Shown here one piece after another: positions 9,231 through 17,670 of a DNA stretch of 64,000 nt. The translations under genes and the position numbers were made by a program. This stretch comes from Pseudomonas sp. KU43P (GTDB lineage: Bacteria; Pseudomonadota; Gammaproteobacteria; Pseudomonadales; Pseudomonadaceae). The stretch spans positions 2,639,501 through 2,703,500 of the forward strand of contig NZ_AP019365.1 in NCBI RefSeq assembly GCF_033095865.1. The letters are read 5' to 3'. The number at the start of each line of letters is the position of its first letter. Within the stretch, counting starts at the first letter, position 1. The notes beneath the pieces were generated by a model. The model did not search any database. It was not told the DNA's origin and saw only the letters and a list, made by a program, of their open reading frames with translations.

Positions 9231-9294
9231 CAAGCCTGTACAAGGGCGCACTTCGCAGACCGGGAAACCGGGCAGTAATGGGGAGTCGACCTTG

Positions 9295-9825
9295 GTGAAC
9301 AGAGTATTGGTAGTCGATGACGAACAGACCCTCGCGCAGAACCTGCAAGCGTACCTGCAGGCGCAAGGGCTGGATGTTCATGTTGCCCACGATGGTGCCA
9401 GTGGTATTGGCCTGGCCGAGAGCCTGGCACCGCAAGTGATTGTGCTGGATTACCGCTTGCCCGACATGGAGGGGTTTCAGGTCCTGGAGACCGTGCGCCA
9501 GAACAGGCAGTGCCATTTCGTGCTGATCACCGCCCACCCGACTGCCGAGGTCCGTGAGCGGGCCGCCGAACTGGGAGTGACTCACGTCCTGTTCAAACCG
9601 TTCCCGTTGGCGGAACTGGCCCGCGCAATCCTCGACCTGGTGGGCATAGAGCGCCAGCATAGGGCCACTGACGATTCAGCCGCAGGGTATGTCGAACGAC
9701 GCCAGAACAGGAACGAATTGTTCCCCTTGCAGTTGTACGATGGCAGCTGGGTGTTGGCCGATCGCCGCCGAAATGGCGCCAAGCCCCCAGGACCTGACGA
9801 CGAACAACTGCTCACTGGGGAATAG
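9295..9825 (+). CDS. Stand-alone response regulator receiver protein
   Basis: The 176-residue product has one CheY-like receiver domain: acidic V-V-D-D-E near the start, phospho-acceptor Asp in V-L-D-Y-R-L-P-D, Thr in L-I-T-A-H and Lys in F-K-P-F-P. About 55 polar residues follow with no recognisable DNA-binding or enzymatic domain. The start is taken as GTG 9295 (TTG 9292 is equally possible), with GGGGAG at 9280-9285. It is the first gene after the sigma-54 promoter and is followed by the secretion ATPase gene. It may act by protein contact, for example on the secretion ATPase or on a separate kinase. No cognate kinase is adjacent. Confidence 0.8.
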   Translation: MNRVLVVDDEQTLAQNLQAYLQAQGLDVHVAHDGASGIGLAESLAPQVIVLDYRLPDMEGFQVLETVRQNRQCHFVLITAHPTAEVRERAAELGVTHVLFKPFPLAELARAILDLVGIERQHRATDDSAAGYVERRQNRNELFPLQLYDGSWVLADRRRNGAKPPGPDDEQLLTGE

Positions 9826-9886
9826 CGGCGCCCGCAGCCTCGACTGAGCCAGCCTGCGACGCGCCCCCTGAGCGGAGTCGCAGGCC

Positions 9887-11677
9887 ATGTCCGATGTATT
9901 CGATCACACCGTTTCGGCCGCATCGCCGGCAAGCCGGCTCCCACAGGTCGAGCGCCATGCAGAGGCCTGTGTTCAACCTGTGGGAGCCAGCTTGCCGGCG
10001 ATAGGGCCGGAACAGGCCGCCCCCGTCAGCGCCTTTCCCCGCGACCTGCTCACCCAGGCCCGCCTGCAAGCCAGCGGCGAGCGCCTGCTCAACTGCCTCG
10101 AACGCCTGGCCGCCGAAACCCCCGACACCTTCCTGCGCCGCCTCGGCCTGACCCTGCATTACCCGGTTCTCGACAGCCAGGCCCTGCTGGCCAGCACCCC
10201 ACGCTTCGACAAGGTCAGCCTGGCCCAGTGCTTGAAGCGCGAGTTCGTGCTGATCGAGCAGGGCGGTGAACTGCTGGGCGTGTTCGCCGACCCCTTCGAC
10301 CACGCCCGCCTGGCCTGGATCGACGACACCCTGCAAGGCGCACCGCTGTACCTGGCCCACGCCGCGGACCTGGCGACCTTGCTCGCCCGCCACGAAGAGA
10401 GCTTCCACGCCGTCGATGCCCTGGACCACGACGCTGAGGCCAGTAGCGACAGCGACCCGCTGCAACGGCTGTCGTTGACCAGCATCAGCGAAGACCAGAG
10501 CAAGGTGGTCAAGCTGGTCAACTCGACCCTCTACGACGCCCTCAAGCAACACGCCAGCGACATTCACCTGGGCATGACCGGCCAGGGGCTGACCATCAAG
10601 TACCGCATCGACGGCGTGCTCAACGGCGCCGGCAAGGCCAGCGGCAGCGCCTTCGCCGACCAGGTGATCTCGCGCATCAAGGTCATGGCCGAACTGGACA
10701 TCGGGGAAAAGCGCGTGCCCCAGGATGGCCGCTTCAAGGTCGCCATCGGCGAGCGTCAGATCGACTTTCGCGTGTCGATCATGCCGAGCATCTTCGGTGA
10801 GGACGCGGTGCTGCGGGTGCTCGACAAGCAGGACCTGTCCGACCGCGTCAGTGGCGTCCAGCTGCAGGCCCTGGGCTTTGCCGATGAAACCCTGCGCGCC
10901 CTGCGCCGCTTGGCCGCAGAGCCCTACGGCATGATCCTGGTCACCGGCCCCACCGGCAGCGGCAAGACCACCACGCTGTACGCCATGATCAGTGAGATCA
11001 ACCACGGCGTGGACAAGATCATCACCATCGAAGACCCGGTGGAGTATCAGCTGCCGGGGGTGCTGCAGATCCCGGTCAACGAGAAGAAAGGCCTGACCTT
11101 CGCCCGCGGCCTGCGCTCGATCCTGCGCCACGACCCGGACAAGATCCTGGTGGGCGAGATCCGCGACCCCGACACCGCACAGATCGCCGTGCAGTCGGCG
11201 CTCACCGGCCACCTGGTGTTCACCACCATCCACGCCAACAACGTCTTCGATGTGATCGGCCGCTTCAGCCAGATGCAGGTCGACCCCTACAGCTTCGTGT
11301 CCGCCCTCAACGCGGTGCTGGCCCAGCGCCTGATTCGCCTGGCCTGCCCGCACTGCTGCAGCCCCTGCGACGTCGATGACGACACCTTGGCCGCTTCGGG
11401 CCTGGCCCGCGAAGCGGTGGCCGGCTGGCACTTCGTGCGCGCCCAGGGCTGCGGCCAGTGCCGTGGCAGCGGTTACCGCGGGCGCAGCGCCATTGCCGAA
11501 CTGCTGCACCTGGATGACGACCTGCGGCAGATGATCGTCGAACGCCGCCCGCTGGCGCAGATCAAGGCGCTGGCCTGCCAGCGCGGCCTGCGCTTGCTGC
11601 GTGCCTCTGCCCTGGACCTGGTCCGCGAGGGCCGTACCACCCTTGAGGAGATCAACCGTGTCACATTTATCGCCTGA
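9887..11677 (+). CDS. Type II secretion / type IV pilus-like assembly ATPase (GspE family)
   Basis: The 596-residue secretion ATPase has an N-terminal N0-like region and Walker A G-P-T-G-S-G-K-T-T at about residues 353-361. It has Asp-box and Walker B motifs around I-L-V-G-E-I-R-D, a His box (T-T-I-H-A-N-N), and a C-x2-C...C-x2-C zinc motif (C-P-H-C, C-G-Q-C) after about residue 485. It powers pseudopilus assembly on the cytoplasmic face. Residues of about 12-42 are encoded by a pair of REP elements that keep the frame open. ATG 9887, with CGGAG at 9873-9877, is still the best start because no in-frame ATG lies just downstream. A Gsp-related route (Xcm) needed to secrete the manganese-oxidising factor of P. 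putida GB-1 has been described, and this cluster may be its equivalent (from memory). Confidence 0.9.
   Translation: MSDVFDHTVSAASPASRLPQVERHAEACVQPVGASLPAIGPEQAAPVSAFPRDLLTQARLQASGERLLNCLERLAAETPDTFLRRLGLTLHYPVLDSQALLASTPRFDKVSLAQCLKREFVLIEQGGELLGVFADPFDHARLAWIDDTLQGAPLYLAHAADLATLLARHEESFHAVDALDHDAEASSDSDPLQRLSLTSISEDQSKVVKLVNSTLYDALKQHASDIHLGMTGQGLTIKYRIDGVLNGAGKASGSAFADQVISRIKVMAELDIGEKRVPQDGRFKVAIGERQIDFRVSIMPSIFGEDAVLRVLDKQDLSDRVSGVQLQALGFADETLRALRRLAAEPYGMILVTGPTGSGKTTTLYAMISEINHGVDKIITIEDPVEYQLPGVLQIPVNEKKGLTFARGLRSILRHDPDKILVGEIRDPDTAQIAVQSALTGHLVFTTIHANNVFDVIGRFSQMQVDPYSFVSALNAVLAQRLIRLACPHCCSPCDVDDDTLAASGLAREAVAGWHFVRAQGCGQCRGSGYRGRSAIAELLHLDDDLRQMIVERRPLAQIKALACQRGLRLLRASALDLVREGRTTLEEINRVTFIA
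9921..10010. repeat. REP pair inside the gspE-like gene
   Basis: ATCGCCGGCAAGCCGGCTCC and an inverted copy near 9980-10008 are read in frame as part of the ATPase N-terminus. Confidence 0.85.
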
Positions 11678-12440
11678 TCGCTTTTGCGCCGTGCTCGGCG
11701 CCGAGGGTGTCGGCCTGGGTCGCTGGCACGCCAACCAACACCAGTGGCTGGGTAGCCGCGCCTTCACCTGCGATGCCGCGCAACCTGCCTGGCAAGCCGC
11801 CCTTCAGGCGCTGGCCGCACTGCTGGCCGAACATGCTGTGCGCGGCGCCCAGTTGCGGGTACTGCTGTCGGCCCGCTTCAGCCGCTTCTGCCTAGTGCCC
11901 TGGAGCGAAGCCATCGGCACCTCCAGCGAGCTGGACGCCTACGCCAGAGCCTGCTTCGAGCACCTCTACGGGCAGTCGCTGGATGACTGGCGCATCGTCC
12001 TGTCGCCTGAACCTGCCGGTGCCGCACGCATCGCCACGGCGCTGCCTCACGCCCTGCTGCAAGGGCTGCAGGCACTGGGCCAGGAAAGCCGGCTGAAACT
12101 GCGCTCGGTGCAACCCTACCTGATGGCCGCTTACAACCGCTGCTCGGCACAACTGGGCCAGGGCGATTTCCTCTTCGTGCTGGCCGAACCGCGCCGCAGT
12201 GTGCTGCTGCTGGCAGCAGGCGGCGCCTGGCAGCAGGTGCTGGCGCAAGGCTGCGCAGACAGCGACCAGGCATTGCAGGCCCTGATCGAGCGCACCTGCG
12301 AGCTGTTCGGCGAGCACCTGCCACGCGTGTATCTGCACGCCCCGGGGCGGGGCGACGTGTCGCAACTGGCGGCGGTGCAGCTGTGCCAACCGGCCAGCGA
12401 CAGCGACCCGCTGTGCGCCATGTGGCGGGCGGTGGCCTGA
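11658..12440 (+). CDS. PilM/GspL-like cytoplasmic assembly protein
   Basis: The 260-residue protein has no signal peptide or membrane segment. The position directly after the ATPase and before PilN- and PilO-like genes is that of PilM or of the actin-like cytoplasmic part of GspL, which couple the ATPase to the inner-membrane platform. Sequence resemblance is weak, so the call rests mainly on gene order. The GTG start at 11658 is chosen because GAGGAG at 11645-11650 is well placed and the protein then begins V-S-H-L-S-P. It overlaps the gspE-like stop by 20 bases, which indicates translational coupling. Confidence 0.6.
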   Translation: MSHLSPDRFCAVLGAEGVGLGRWHANQHQWLGSRAFTCDAAQPAWQAALQALAALLAEHAVRGAQLRVLLSARFSRFCLVPWSEAIGTSSELDAYARACFEHLYGQSLDDWRIVLSPEPAGAARIATALPHALLQGLQALGQESRLKLRSVQPYLMAAYNRCSAQLGQGDFLFVLAEPRRSVLLLAAGGAWQQVLAQGCADSDQALQALIERTCELFGEHLPRVYLHAPGRGDVSQLAAVQLCQPASDSDPLCAMWRAVA

Positions 12441-12441
12441 G

Positions 12442-12984
12442 ATGCGCCGCCTCGATCTGGAATTCCAGCCCCGGCGCAGCAGCCCGCTGGCCTGGTCACT
12501 GCTGGCCCTGGGGGGGGCCGTGGTCGCCGTGCTGGTGCTGCTGCAACAGCACCTGCAGGCCGAGCAGGTCGACCTGGAAGCCCGCGTGCACGGCATGGAA
12601 ATGCAACTGGGCCGCCGCCCGGCCACTGCCGCGCCGCAGAACAGCGCCGCCAGCCGTGAGCAGGCCGAGCGCCTGGCGCAGATGCGCAGCGTCTCGCAGC
12701 AGCTGCAACGGCCCTGGCAGCAACTGTTCGCCATGCTCGAAGCGCAGCCGCAGGAAGATGTCGCGCTGCTGACCCTGACCCCGGATGCGCGCAAGGGCCA
12801 GGTCCGCATCACCGCCGAGGCTCGCAACCTGGAGGCGATGCTGCAGTACCACCAGCGCCTTGAACAGAGCGCCGAGCTCAGCGATGTGTCGCTGCTCAAC
12901 CACGAGGTGGTGGCTGGCCAGCCCGAGCATCCGGTGCGCTTCAACCTCACCGCTACCTGGGAGATCGGCCATGGGCGTCCCTGA
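12442..12984 (+). CDS. PilN-like inner-membrane platform protein
   Basis: The 180-residue protein starts with a short basic cytoplasmic tail (M-R-R-L-D-L-E-F). One transmembrane helix follows at about residues 17-38 and then a periplasmic region whose first part is coiled-coil-like. The N-terminal L-D-L-x-F pattern, one helix and ferredoxin-like C-terminal region are those of PilN or the membrane half of GspL. It starts two bases after the previous stop and overlaps the next gene by 14 bases. It would form the platform with the PilM- and PilO-like neighbours. Confidence 0.65.
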   Translation: MRRLDLEFQPRRSSPLAWSLLALGGAVVAVLVLLQQHLQAEQVDLEARVHGMEMQLGRRPATAAPQNSAASREQAERLAQMRSVSQQLQRPWQQLFAMLEAQPQEDVALLTLTPDARKGQVRITAEARNLEAMLQYHQRLEQSAELSDVSLLNHEVVAGQPEHPVRFNLTATWEIGHGRP

Positions 12985-13534
12985 ATCGATCAGCCGGCTG
13001 ATGCTTGAAGAACACCTGCGCCGGATCGGCCCGGTGGCCCTGGCGGCCGCAGCTGTTGCGCTACTGGCAGTGGGCGTGGGGGTGGCGGGTGTGCTGCCGC
13101 AATGGCAGACGCTGCGCGAGCTGCAGGCCAGCGAGGCGGATGCCCGCGTGCAGCTCGAGCGGGTCAAGCGCGGCGAGCTGAAGATTGCCGTGAAGCCCGA
13201 GCAGCAGGCGCTGGACAGCCTGCGCCAGCAGCTGCCGGGCCAGCCCGAGGCGAGCGAGCTGATCGAGCGCCTCTACCACCTGGCCAGCGCCGAGCACATC
13301 AGCCTGGCCCGGGGCGAGTACGCCCTCGGCGTCGACCCCAAGACCCAGTTGGCGCGCTACCAGATCGTGCTGCCGGTGCGCGGCAGCTATCCGCAGATTC
13401 GCGGTTTCCTCAAGGGCCTGATCGGCCAGTTGCCGACCTTGGTGCTGGAAGACCTCGAACTGCAGCGCAAACGCATCGGCGACAGCGAGCTCAACGGCCG
13501 CCTGCGCATGACCCTTTACCTGTCGAGGTCGTGA
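12971..13534 (+). CDS. PilO/GspM-like inner-membrane platform protein
   Basis: The 187-residue protein has one N-terminal membrane helix (about residues 20-42), a coiled-coil region (Q-W-Q-T-L-R-E-L-Q to about residue 85) and a C-terminal domain with R-G-S-Y-P-Q-I-R-G-F-L, close to the P-V-x-G-x-Y-x-x-L-x-x-F-L pattern of PilO. Such proteins pair with PilN in the inner membrane. It starts inside the preceding gene and ends in an overlapping TGATG with the following gene. The call is supported by both topology and that motif. Confidence 0.7.
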   Translation: MGVPESISRLMLEEHLRRIGPVALAAAAVALLAVGVGVAGVLPQWQTLRELQASEADARVQLERVKRGELKIAVKPEQQALDSLRQQLPGQPEASELIERLYHLASAEHISLARGEYALGVDPKTQLARYQIVLPVRGSYPQIRGFLKGLIGQLPTLVLEDLELQRKRIGDSELNGRLRMTLYLSRS

Positions 13535-14043
13535 TGAACACTCAGCGTGCGGTGATGTGGGTAGGGTTTCTGGGGGTCAGTGCCGTGTTGGCCTGGGCGC
13601 CTGGGCATTGGTTCGGGGAGGAGGGCGAGGTGGCCTCGATCGCCGGCAAGCCGACTTCCACCAGGGGCGTGGGCGCTGCCGAACCTGTGGGAGCCGGCGT
13701 GCCGGCGATGAGGCCGGAGCAGGCCTCCCGCGACCTGTTCCCCCGCCAGCAATGGACCCCCGTACAGACCTTGGCCACCGTCACCGAACAACCTGTGATC
13801 ACAAGCCCGGTCGCGGTCGCGGCCCCCACCGCCCCAGCCCTGCCATTCCAGTTCGTCGGCCGCCTCGGCGACCGCGACGACCTGCAGATCTTTCTACAGA
13901 GCGGCGAAAAACTCTACGTCGTGCGCCAAGGCGACGTGATCGACGCCACTTACCGCCTCGACCGGGTTTCGGCCAACGAACTGGACCTGGTCTACCTGCC
14001 CTTGCACCAGTCGCAGACTCTGTCTGTCGGGAGCGCACCATGA
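13534..14043 (+). CDS. GspC/PilP-like secretin-linking protein with a REP-encoded linker
   Basis: The 169-residue protein has an N-terminal membrane helix (about residues 6-24), a long linker and a small C-terminal beta domain (F-V-G-R-L-G-D-R-D-D-L-Q to residue 169). This is the layout of PilP and of the homology-region part of GspC, which join the inner-membrane platform to the secretin. About 28 codons of the linker (roughly residues 33-61) are a pair of REP elements read in frame. The start overlaps the previous stop (GTGATG). It overlaps the secretin gene start by ATGA, as expected for partners made together. Confidence 0.7.
   Translation: MNTQRAVMWVGFLGVSAVLAWAPGHWFGEEGEVASIAGKPTSTRGVGAAEPVGAGVPAMRPEQASRDLFPRQQWTPVQTLATVTEQPVITSPVAVAAPTAPALPFQFVGRLGDRDDLQIFLQSGEKLYVVRQGDVIDATYRLDRVSANELDLVYLPLHQSQTLSVGSAP
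13632..13715. repeat. REP pair inside the gspC/pilP-like gene
   Basis: Left and right REP arms with a few substitutions (CCGACTTCC for CCGGCTCCC) span about 28 codons of the linker. Confidence 0.8.
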
Positions 14044-15914
14044 AGCCATCGAAGTTGCTCAAGCCTGCTCCGTTCATGCTCCTGGCGCTCTGCGTGGCCA
14101 TTGCCGGCTGCGGTTCGAGCGGGGTGCGCAAGGACAGCCAGGTGCTGATGAAGGAGGGCCAATACGAGGCCGGCATCGCCCGCCTGGAAGAAGCCCTGCG
14201 CGATGACCCACGCGACACCGAACTGAACATCGCCCTGGCCCACAGCCGCCAGGAAGCGGTCGAGGCGCTGATCAGCCAGGCCGACAGCGACCGTGCCCGG
14301 CACGACTTCGCCGGTGCGCGCATCGGCTACGGCCGCGTGCTCACTTTCGAACCCAACAACCGCCGCGCCATGGAAGGCATTCGCCAGCTGGAGCTGATGC
14401 GCACCCTCGATGACCGCGTGGCCCTGGGCCAGGCAGCCCTGCGCCAGGGCGACCTGTTCGGTGCCGAGCGCTACATGCGCGAAGTGCTGCGCCTGGACCC
14501 GCAGAACCAGAAAGGCATCATGCTGCGCAGCGACATCGAGAACGTCCAGGCACGTACCGCGCAGCCGTTCCCGCAACTGCGCAGCAAGCTGGAGCGCCCG
14601 GTCACCCTGGAGTTTCGCGATGCCGCGCTGAAGACCATCTTCGAAGTGCTGTCCCAGGTCGCCGGCATCAACTTCATCTTCGACAAAGACCTGCGTCCGG
14701 ACATGAAGGCCACCATCTTCGTGCGCGACGTGCGCATCGAGGATGCCGTGGCGCTGCTGCTTGAGCAGAACCAGTTGCACCAGAAGATCGTCAACGACAA
14801 CACCCTGCTGATCTACCCCGACTCGCCGCAGAAGACCAAGGACTACCAGGAACTGGTCATGCGCACCTTCTACCTGACCAGCATCGACGCCAACACCGCG
14901 CTGAACATGGTCAAGACCATGCTCAAGACCCGCGACGTGTTCGTTGATGAACGCCTCAACACCATGACCATGCGCGACACTCCCGACGCCGTGCGCATGG
15001 CCGAGAAGCTGCTGCAGTCCCAGGACCAGTCCAACCCCGAGGTGGTGCTGGAGGTGGAGGTGATGGAGGTGGCCCGTTCGCGCATCCTCGACCTTGGTCT
15101 GCAATGGCCCAACACCTTCGGCGTGCTGAGCGATGAGGGCAAGCCGGTCAGTGTGCTTGACCAACTGCGCGGCATCGATTCCAGCCGCATCAGCATCTCG
15201 CCGGCGCCACAAGCCAAGATCAACGCGGCCGACAAGGACATCAACACCCTGGCCAGCCCGGTGATTCGCGTCAGCAACCGCGAGCAGGCGCGCATCCACA
15301 TCGGCCAGCGGGTGCCAATCATCAGCGCCACCTCGGTGCCCTCGACCCAGGGCCCGGTGATTACCGAAAGCGTCACCTACCTGGACGTCGGTCTGAAGCT
15401 CGAAGTACAGCCCACCGTGCACCTGAACAACGAGGTGGCGATCAAGATCGCGCTGGAAGTCAGCAACGCCACCCCGCTGGAAGCCACCCGCCAGGGCACC
15501 ATCCCGGTTCAGGTCGACACCCGCAACGCCCAGACCAGCCTGCGCCTGCACGACGGTGAAACCCAGGTGCTGGCGGGCCTGGTGCGTAACGACAAGACCT
15601 CCAGCGGCAACAAGATCCCGGGCCTTGGCGACATCCCCGGCCTGGGGCGGCTGTTCGGCAGCAACCGCGACGACATGAGCAAATCCGAGCTGGTTCTGGC
15701 GATCACCCCGCGCATCGTGCGCAACCTGCCGTACCAGAGCCCGTCCGACATGGAATTCGCCACCGGCACCGAGTCGGCCATGCAGGTGCGCCAGTTGGCC
15801 CAGCCGCTGCCCGCCGGAGCCCTGCCAACCGAAACGCCAAACGATGAATCCAGCGCACCGGTGATCGACAGCCAGATGGCCGTGGTGCCGGCAACCCGGA
15901 GCCCACGGCCATGA
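14040..15914 (+). CDS. Outer-membrane lipoprotein secretin (GspD/MshL family)
   Basis: The 624-residue protein has a lipoprotein signal with lipobox I-A-G-C24. TPR-like helices (E-G-Q-Y-E-A-G-I-A-R-L-E-E-A-L and following) run to about residue 165. A secretin N-domain (V-T-L-E-F-R-D-A-A-L-K-T-I-F-E-V-L) and the secretin barrel follow, with signatures Q-V-P-I-I-like R-V-P-I-I-S-A and L-R-N-D-K-like V-R-N-D-K-T. The TPR-plus-secretin order and the lipid anchor resemble MshL/PilQ-type secretins more than classical XcpQ. It forms the outer-membrane pore of the machine and overlaps both neighbours by four bases. Confidence 0.9.
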   Translation: MKPSKLLKPAPFMLLALCVAIAGCGSSGVRKDSQVLMKEGQYEAGIARLEEALRDDPRDTELNIALAHSRQEAVEALISQADSDRARHDFAGARIGYGRVLTFEPNNRRAMEGIRQLELMRTLDDRVALGQAALRQGDLFGAERYMREVLRLDPQNQKGIMLRSDIENVQARTAQPFPQLRSKLERPVTLEFRDAALKTIFEVLSQVAGINFIFDKDLRPDMKATIFVRDVRIEDAVALLLEQNQLHQKIVNDNTLLIYPDSPQKTKDYQELVMRTFYLTSIDANTALNMVKTMLKTRDVFVDERLNTMTMRDTPDAVRMAEKLLQSQDQSNPEVVLEVEVMEVARSRILDLGLQWPNTFGVLSDEGKPVSVLDQLRGIDSSRISISPAPQAKINAADKDINTLASPVIRVSNREQARIHIGQRVPIISATSVPSTQGPVITESVTYLDVGLKLEVQPTVHLNNEVAIKIALEVSNATPLEATRQGTIPVQVDTRNAQTSLRLHDGETQVLAGLVRNDKTSSGNKIPGLGDIPGLGRLFGSNRDDMSKSELVLAITPRIVRNLPYQSPSDMEFATGTESAMQVRQLAQPLPAGALPTETPNDESSAPVIDSQMAVVPATRSPRP

Positions 15915-16384
15915 AACGCCGCGCCCAGGGCTTCAGCCTGATCGAAGTGGTGCTGACCCTGGCACTGCTCGGGCTGCTGGCCAGCATGGCCGCGCCGCTG
16001 ACCGAAACCGTGGTGCGCCGCGGCAAGGAGCAGCAACTGCGCGAGGCGCTGTACCAGATTCGCGATGCCATCGATGCGTACAAGCGCGCCTTCGATGCCG
16101 GTTACATCGAGAAGCGCCTGGACGCCAGCGGCTACCCGCCGAACCTGAAGGTACTGGTAGACGGTGTACGCGATGTGCGCAGTGCCAAGGGTGCCAAGTT
16201 CTACTTCCTGCGGCGCATCCCCCATGACCCGCTGCTATCGGCCAAGGGTGACGATGAAGGCGGCTGGGGCCTGCGCGCCTACGACAGCAGCCCCGACAAC
16301 CCGCGCGAAGGCGAGGACGTGTTCGACGTGTATTCCAAGGCCCGTGGCAAAGGCCTCAACAACATTCCTTACGGGCAATGGTGA
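15911..16384 (+). CDS. Type II pseudopilin, GspG-like
   Basis: The 157-residue protein has a short basic leader ending M-K-R-R-A-Q-G before F-S-L-I-E-V, the prepilin peptidase cleavage site with Glu at +5. A hydrophobic helix follows. The C-terminal part carries Y-P-P-N-L, a P-H-D-P-L motif and W-G-L-R-A-Y, typical of GspG-like pilins with a calcium or disulfide-free fold. Pseudopilins form the periplasmic piston of type II secretion. No prepilin peptidase gene is in the window, so the chromosomal PilD would have to process it. Confidence 0.85.
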   Translation: MKRRAQGFSLIEVVLTLALLGLLASMAAPLTETVVRRGKEQQLREALYQIRDAIDAYKRAFDAGYIEKRLDASGYPPNLKVLVDGVRDVRSAKGAKFYFLRRIPHDPLLSAKGDDEGGWGLRAYDSSPDNPREGEDVFDVYSKARGKGLNNIPYGQW

Positions 16385-16389
16385 CGGCC

Positions 16390-16764
16390 ATGAAACGCAG
16401 CCGAGGCTTCACCCTCATCGAACTGCTGGTGGTGATGGCGATCATCGCCACGCTGATGACCATCGCCATGCCGCGCTACTTCAACAGCCTGGAGAGCTCC
16501 CGCGAAGCCACCCTGCGCCAGAGCCTGGCGGTGCTGCGCGAAGCACTCGACCACTACTACGGCGACACCGGCCACTACCCGGACTCGCTGGAGCAACTGG
16601 TGGAAGAACGCTATCTGCGCAACACCCCGGTCGACCCGATCACCGAACGCAGCGATGCCTGGAAACTGCTGCCTCCGCCCGAAGGCGTGGCAGGCGGTGT
16701 GGCGGATATCAAGAGCGGTGCCACAGGGAGGGCGCGTGATGGCAGCCTCTTCGCTGAATGGTAA
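16390..16764 (+). CDS. Type II pseudopilin, GspG/PilE-like
   Basis: The 124-residue protein has leader M-K-R-S-R-G before F-T-L-I-E-L-L-V, the standard class III prepilin signal with Glu +5, and a Y-P-D-S-L...P-V-D-P-I-T segment like the C-terminal half of GspG. ATG 16390 is chosen because it gives a leader matching the neighbouring pseudopilin. An alternative ATG at 16378 would add four residues. It begins five bases after the previous stop and overlaps the next gene by 26 bases. With two GspG-like proteins in a row, one may be the main and one a minor subunit. Confidence 0.82.
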   Translation: MKRSRGFTLIELLVVMAIIATLMTIAMPRYFNSLESSREATLRQSLAVLREALDHYYGDTGHYPDSLEQLVEERYLRNTPVDPITERSDAWKLLPPPEGVAGGVADIKSGATGRARDGSLFAEW

Positions 16765-17266
16765 GGCCTGCGCCGGCTTCACCTACCTGGGCGTGCTGCT
16801 GCTGATCGCGGTCAGCTCGGTGGCCCTGGCGGCCAGCGGCACGCTGTGGTCGAGCGTTGCCCAGCGCGAGCAGGAGCGCCAGTTGCTGTGGGTTGGCGGC
16901 CAGTATGCCCAGGCCTTGCGCAGCTACTACCGCGCCTCGCCGGGCCTGGCCCAGTACCCGCAGGACCTGGCTGACCTGCTCGAAGACAACCGCTTCCCCC
17001 AGGCCCAGCGGCACCTGCGCAGACTCTACCCAGACCCGATCACCGGCAGCGATGACTGGGGCCTGCTGCGCTCGATCGACGGGCGTATCACCGGCGTGCA
17101 CAGCCGCTCGGACGCCACCCCGTTCAAACGCAGCGGCTTCGACACCCAGTGGTCCGGGTTCGAAGGGCTGGAACACTACAGCGACTGGCAGTTCGTGGCC
17201 GAGCAAGCCTTCAACGAAAGCGCCGCCGGCGCGCAAACCCATACCGGCCCTGGAGACCAACCATGA
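16739..17266 (+). CDS. Minor pseudopilin lacking Glu at +5
   Basis: The 175-residue product has N-G-K-A-C-A-G before F-T-Y-L-G-V-L-L-L, so the prepilin site is present but Glu +5 is replaced by Gly, as is usual for tip pseudopilins such as GspK. The C-terminal domain again contains P-D-P-I-T-G-S-D-D-W-G, which relates it to the two preceding pseudopilins. The start ATG 16739 has AGGGAGG at 16725-16731. Its stop overlaps the csgE start (ATGA), which ties the secretion operon to the curli export genes. Confidence 0.75.
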   Translation: MAASSLNGKACAGFTYLGVLLLIAVSSVALAASGTLWSSVAQREQERQLLWVGGQYAQALRSYYRASPGLAQYPQDLADLLEDNRFPQAQRHLRRLYPDPITGSDDWGLLRSIDGRITGVHSRSDATPFKRSGFDTQWSGFEGLEHYSDWQFVAEQAFNESAAGAQTHTGPGDQP

Positions 17267-17670
17267 AAGGACTCAGCGTGTTCTGTCTGAGCCTGAGCCT
17301 GCTGCTGGCCGCCGGGGCGCCTGGTATGGCGCAGGCCGATGCCGAGGACGAGATGAAGGGCTTCATCGTCGACAACACCATCTCGCACATCGGCCACGAC
17401 TTCTACTTCTACTTCGCCGACCGCCTGCGCGCCACCAGCCGCCTGGACTTCAACCTGGTGGTACGCGAACGCCCGGATGCCCGCTGGGGCAGCCTGGTCA
17501 CGGTGGAGTTCGATCGCGACGTACTGTACCGGCGTTTCCTGCCACCGAATGTCACCCAATTAAAAGAAGAGGCCATCGCGGCCGCCGACCTGGTCAGGCA
17601 AGAGGTTATCCAGCGCAAGCTGCAGCGCCTGCTCCAGGACACCACTGATCTGGAGAGGGACGAGCTATGA
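17263..17670 (+). CDS. csgE: Curli assembly protein CsgE
   Basis: The 135-residue protein has a signal peptide ending near A-Q-A-D and the CsgE pattern G-F-I-V-D-N-T-I-S-H-I-G-H-D-F-Y followed by Y-R-R-F-L-P-P. CsgE is a periplasmic factor that caps the CsgG channel and selects curlin subunits. Its length matches the family (about 130). It starts inside the stop of a pseudopilin gene and overlaps csgF by four bases, so all belong to one transcript. This arrangement differs from enteric curli loci, where csgE lies in the csgDEFG operon. Confidence 0.92.
   Translation: MKGLSVFCLSLSLLLAAGAPGMAQADAEDEMKGFIVDNTISHIGHDFYFYFADRLRATSRLDFNLVVRERPDARWGSLVTVEFDRDVLYRRFLPPNVTQLKEEAIAAADLVRQEVIQRKLQRLLQDTTDLERDEL

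Noticed and set aside
9812..11767. Long open frame on the minus strand opposite the secretion ATPase
   Set aside because: The plus-strand protein has all Walker and cysteine motifs; the minus frame is repetitive in Gly, Ala, Val and Gln with no recognisable domain.
13992..15551. Minus-strand open frame opposite the secretin
   Set aside because: The plus-strand secretin is certain; the antisense frame has no start context and no motif.
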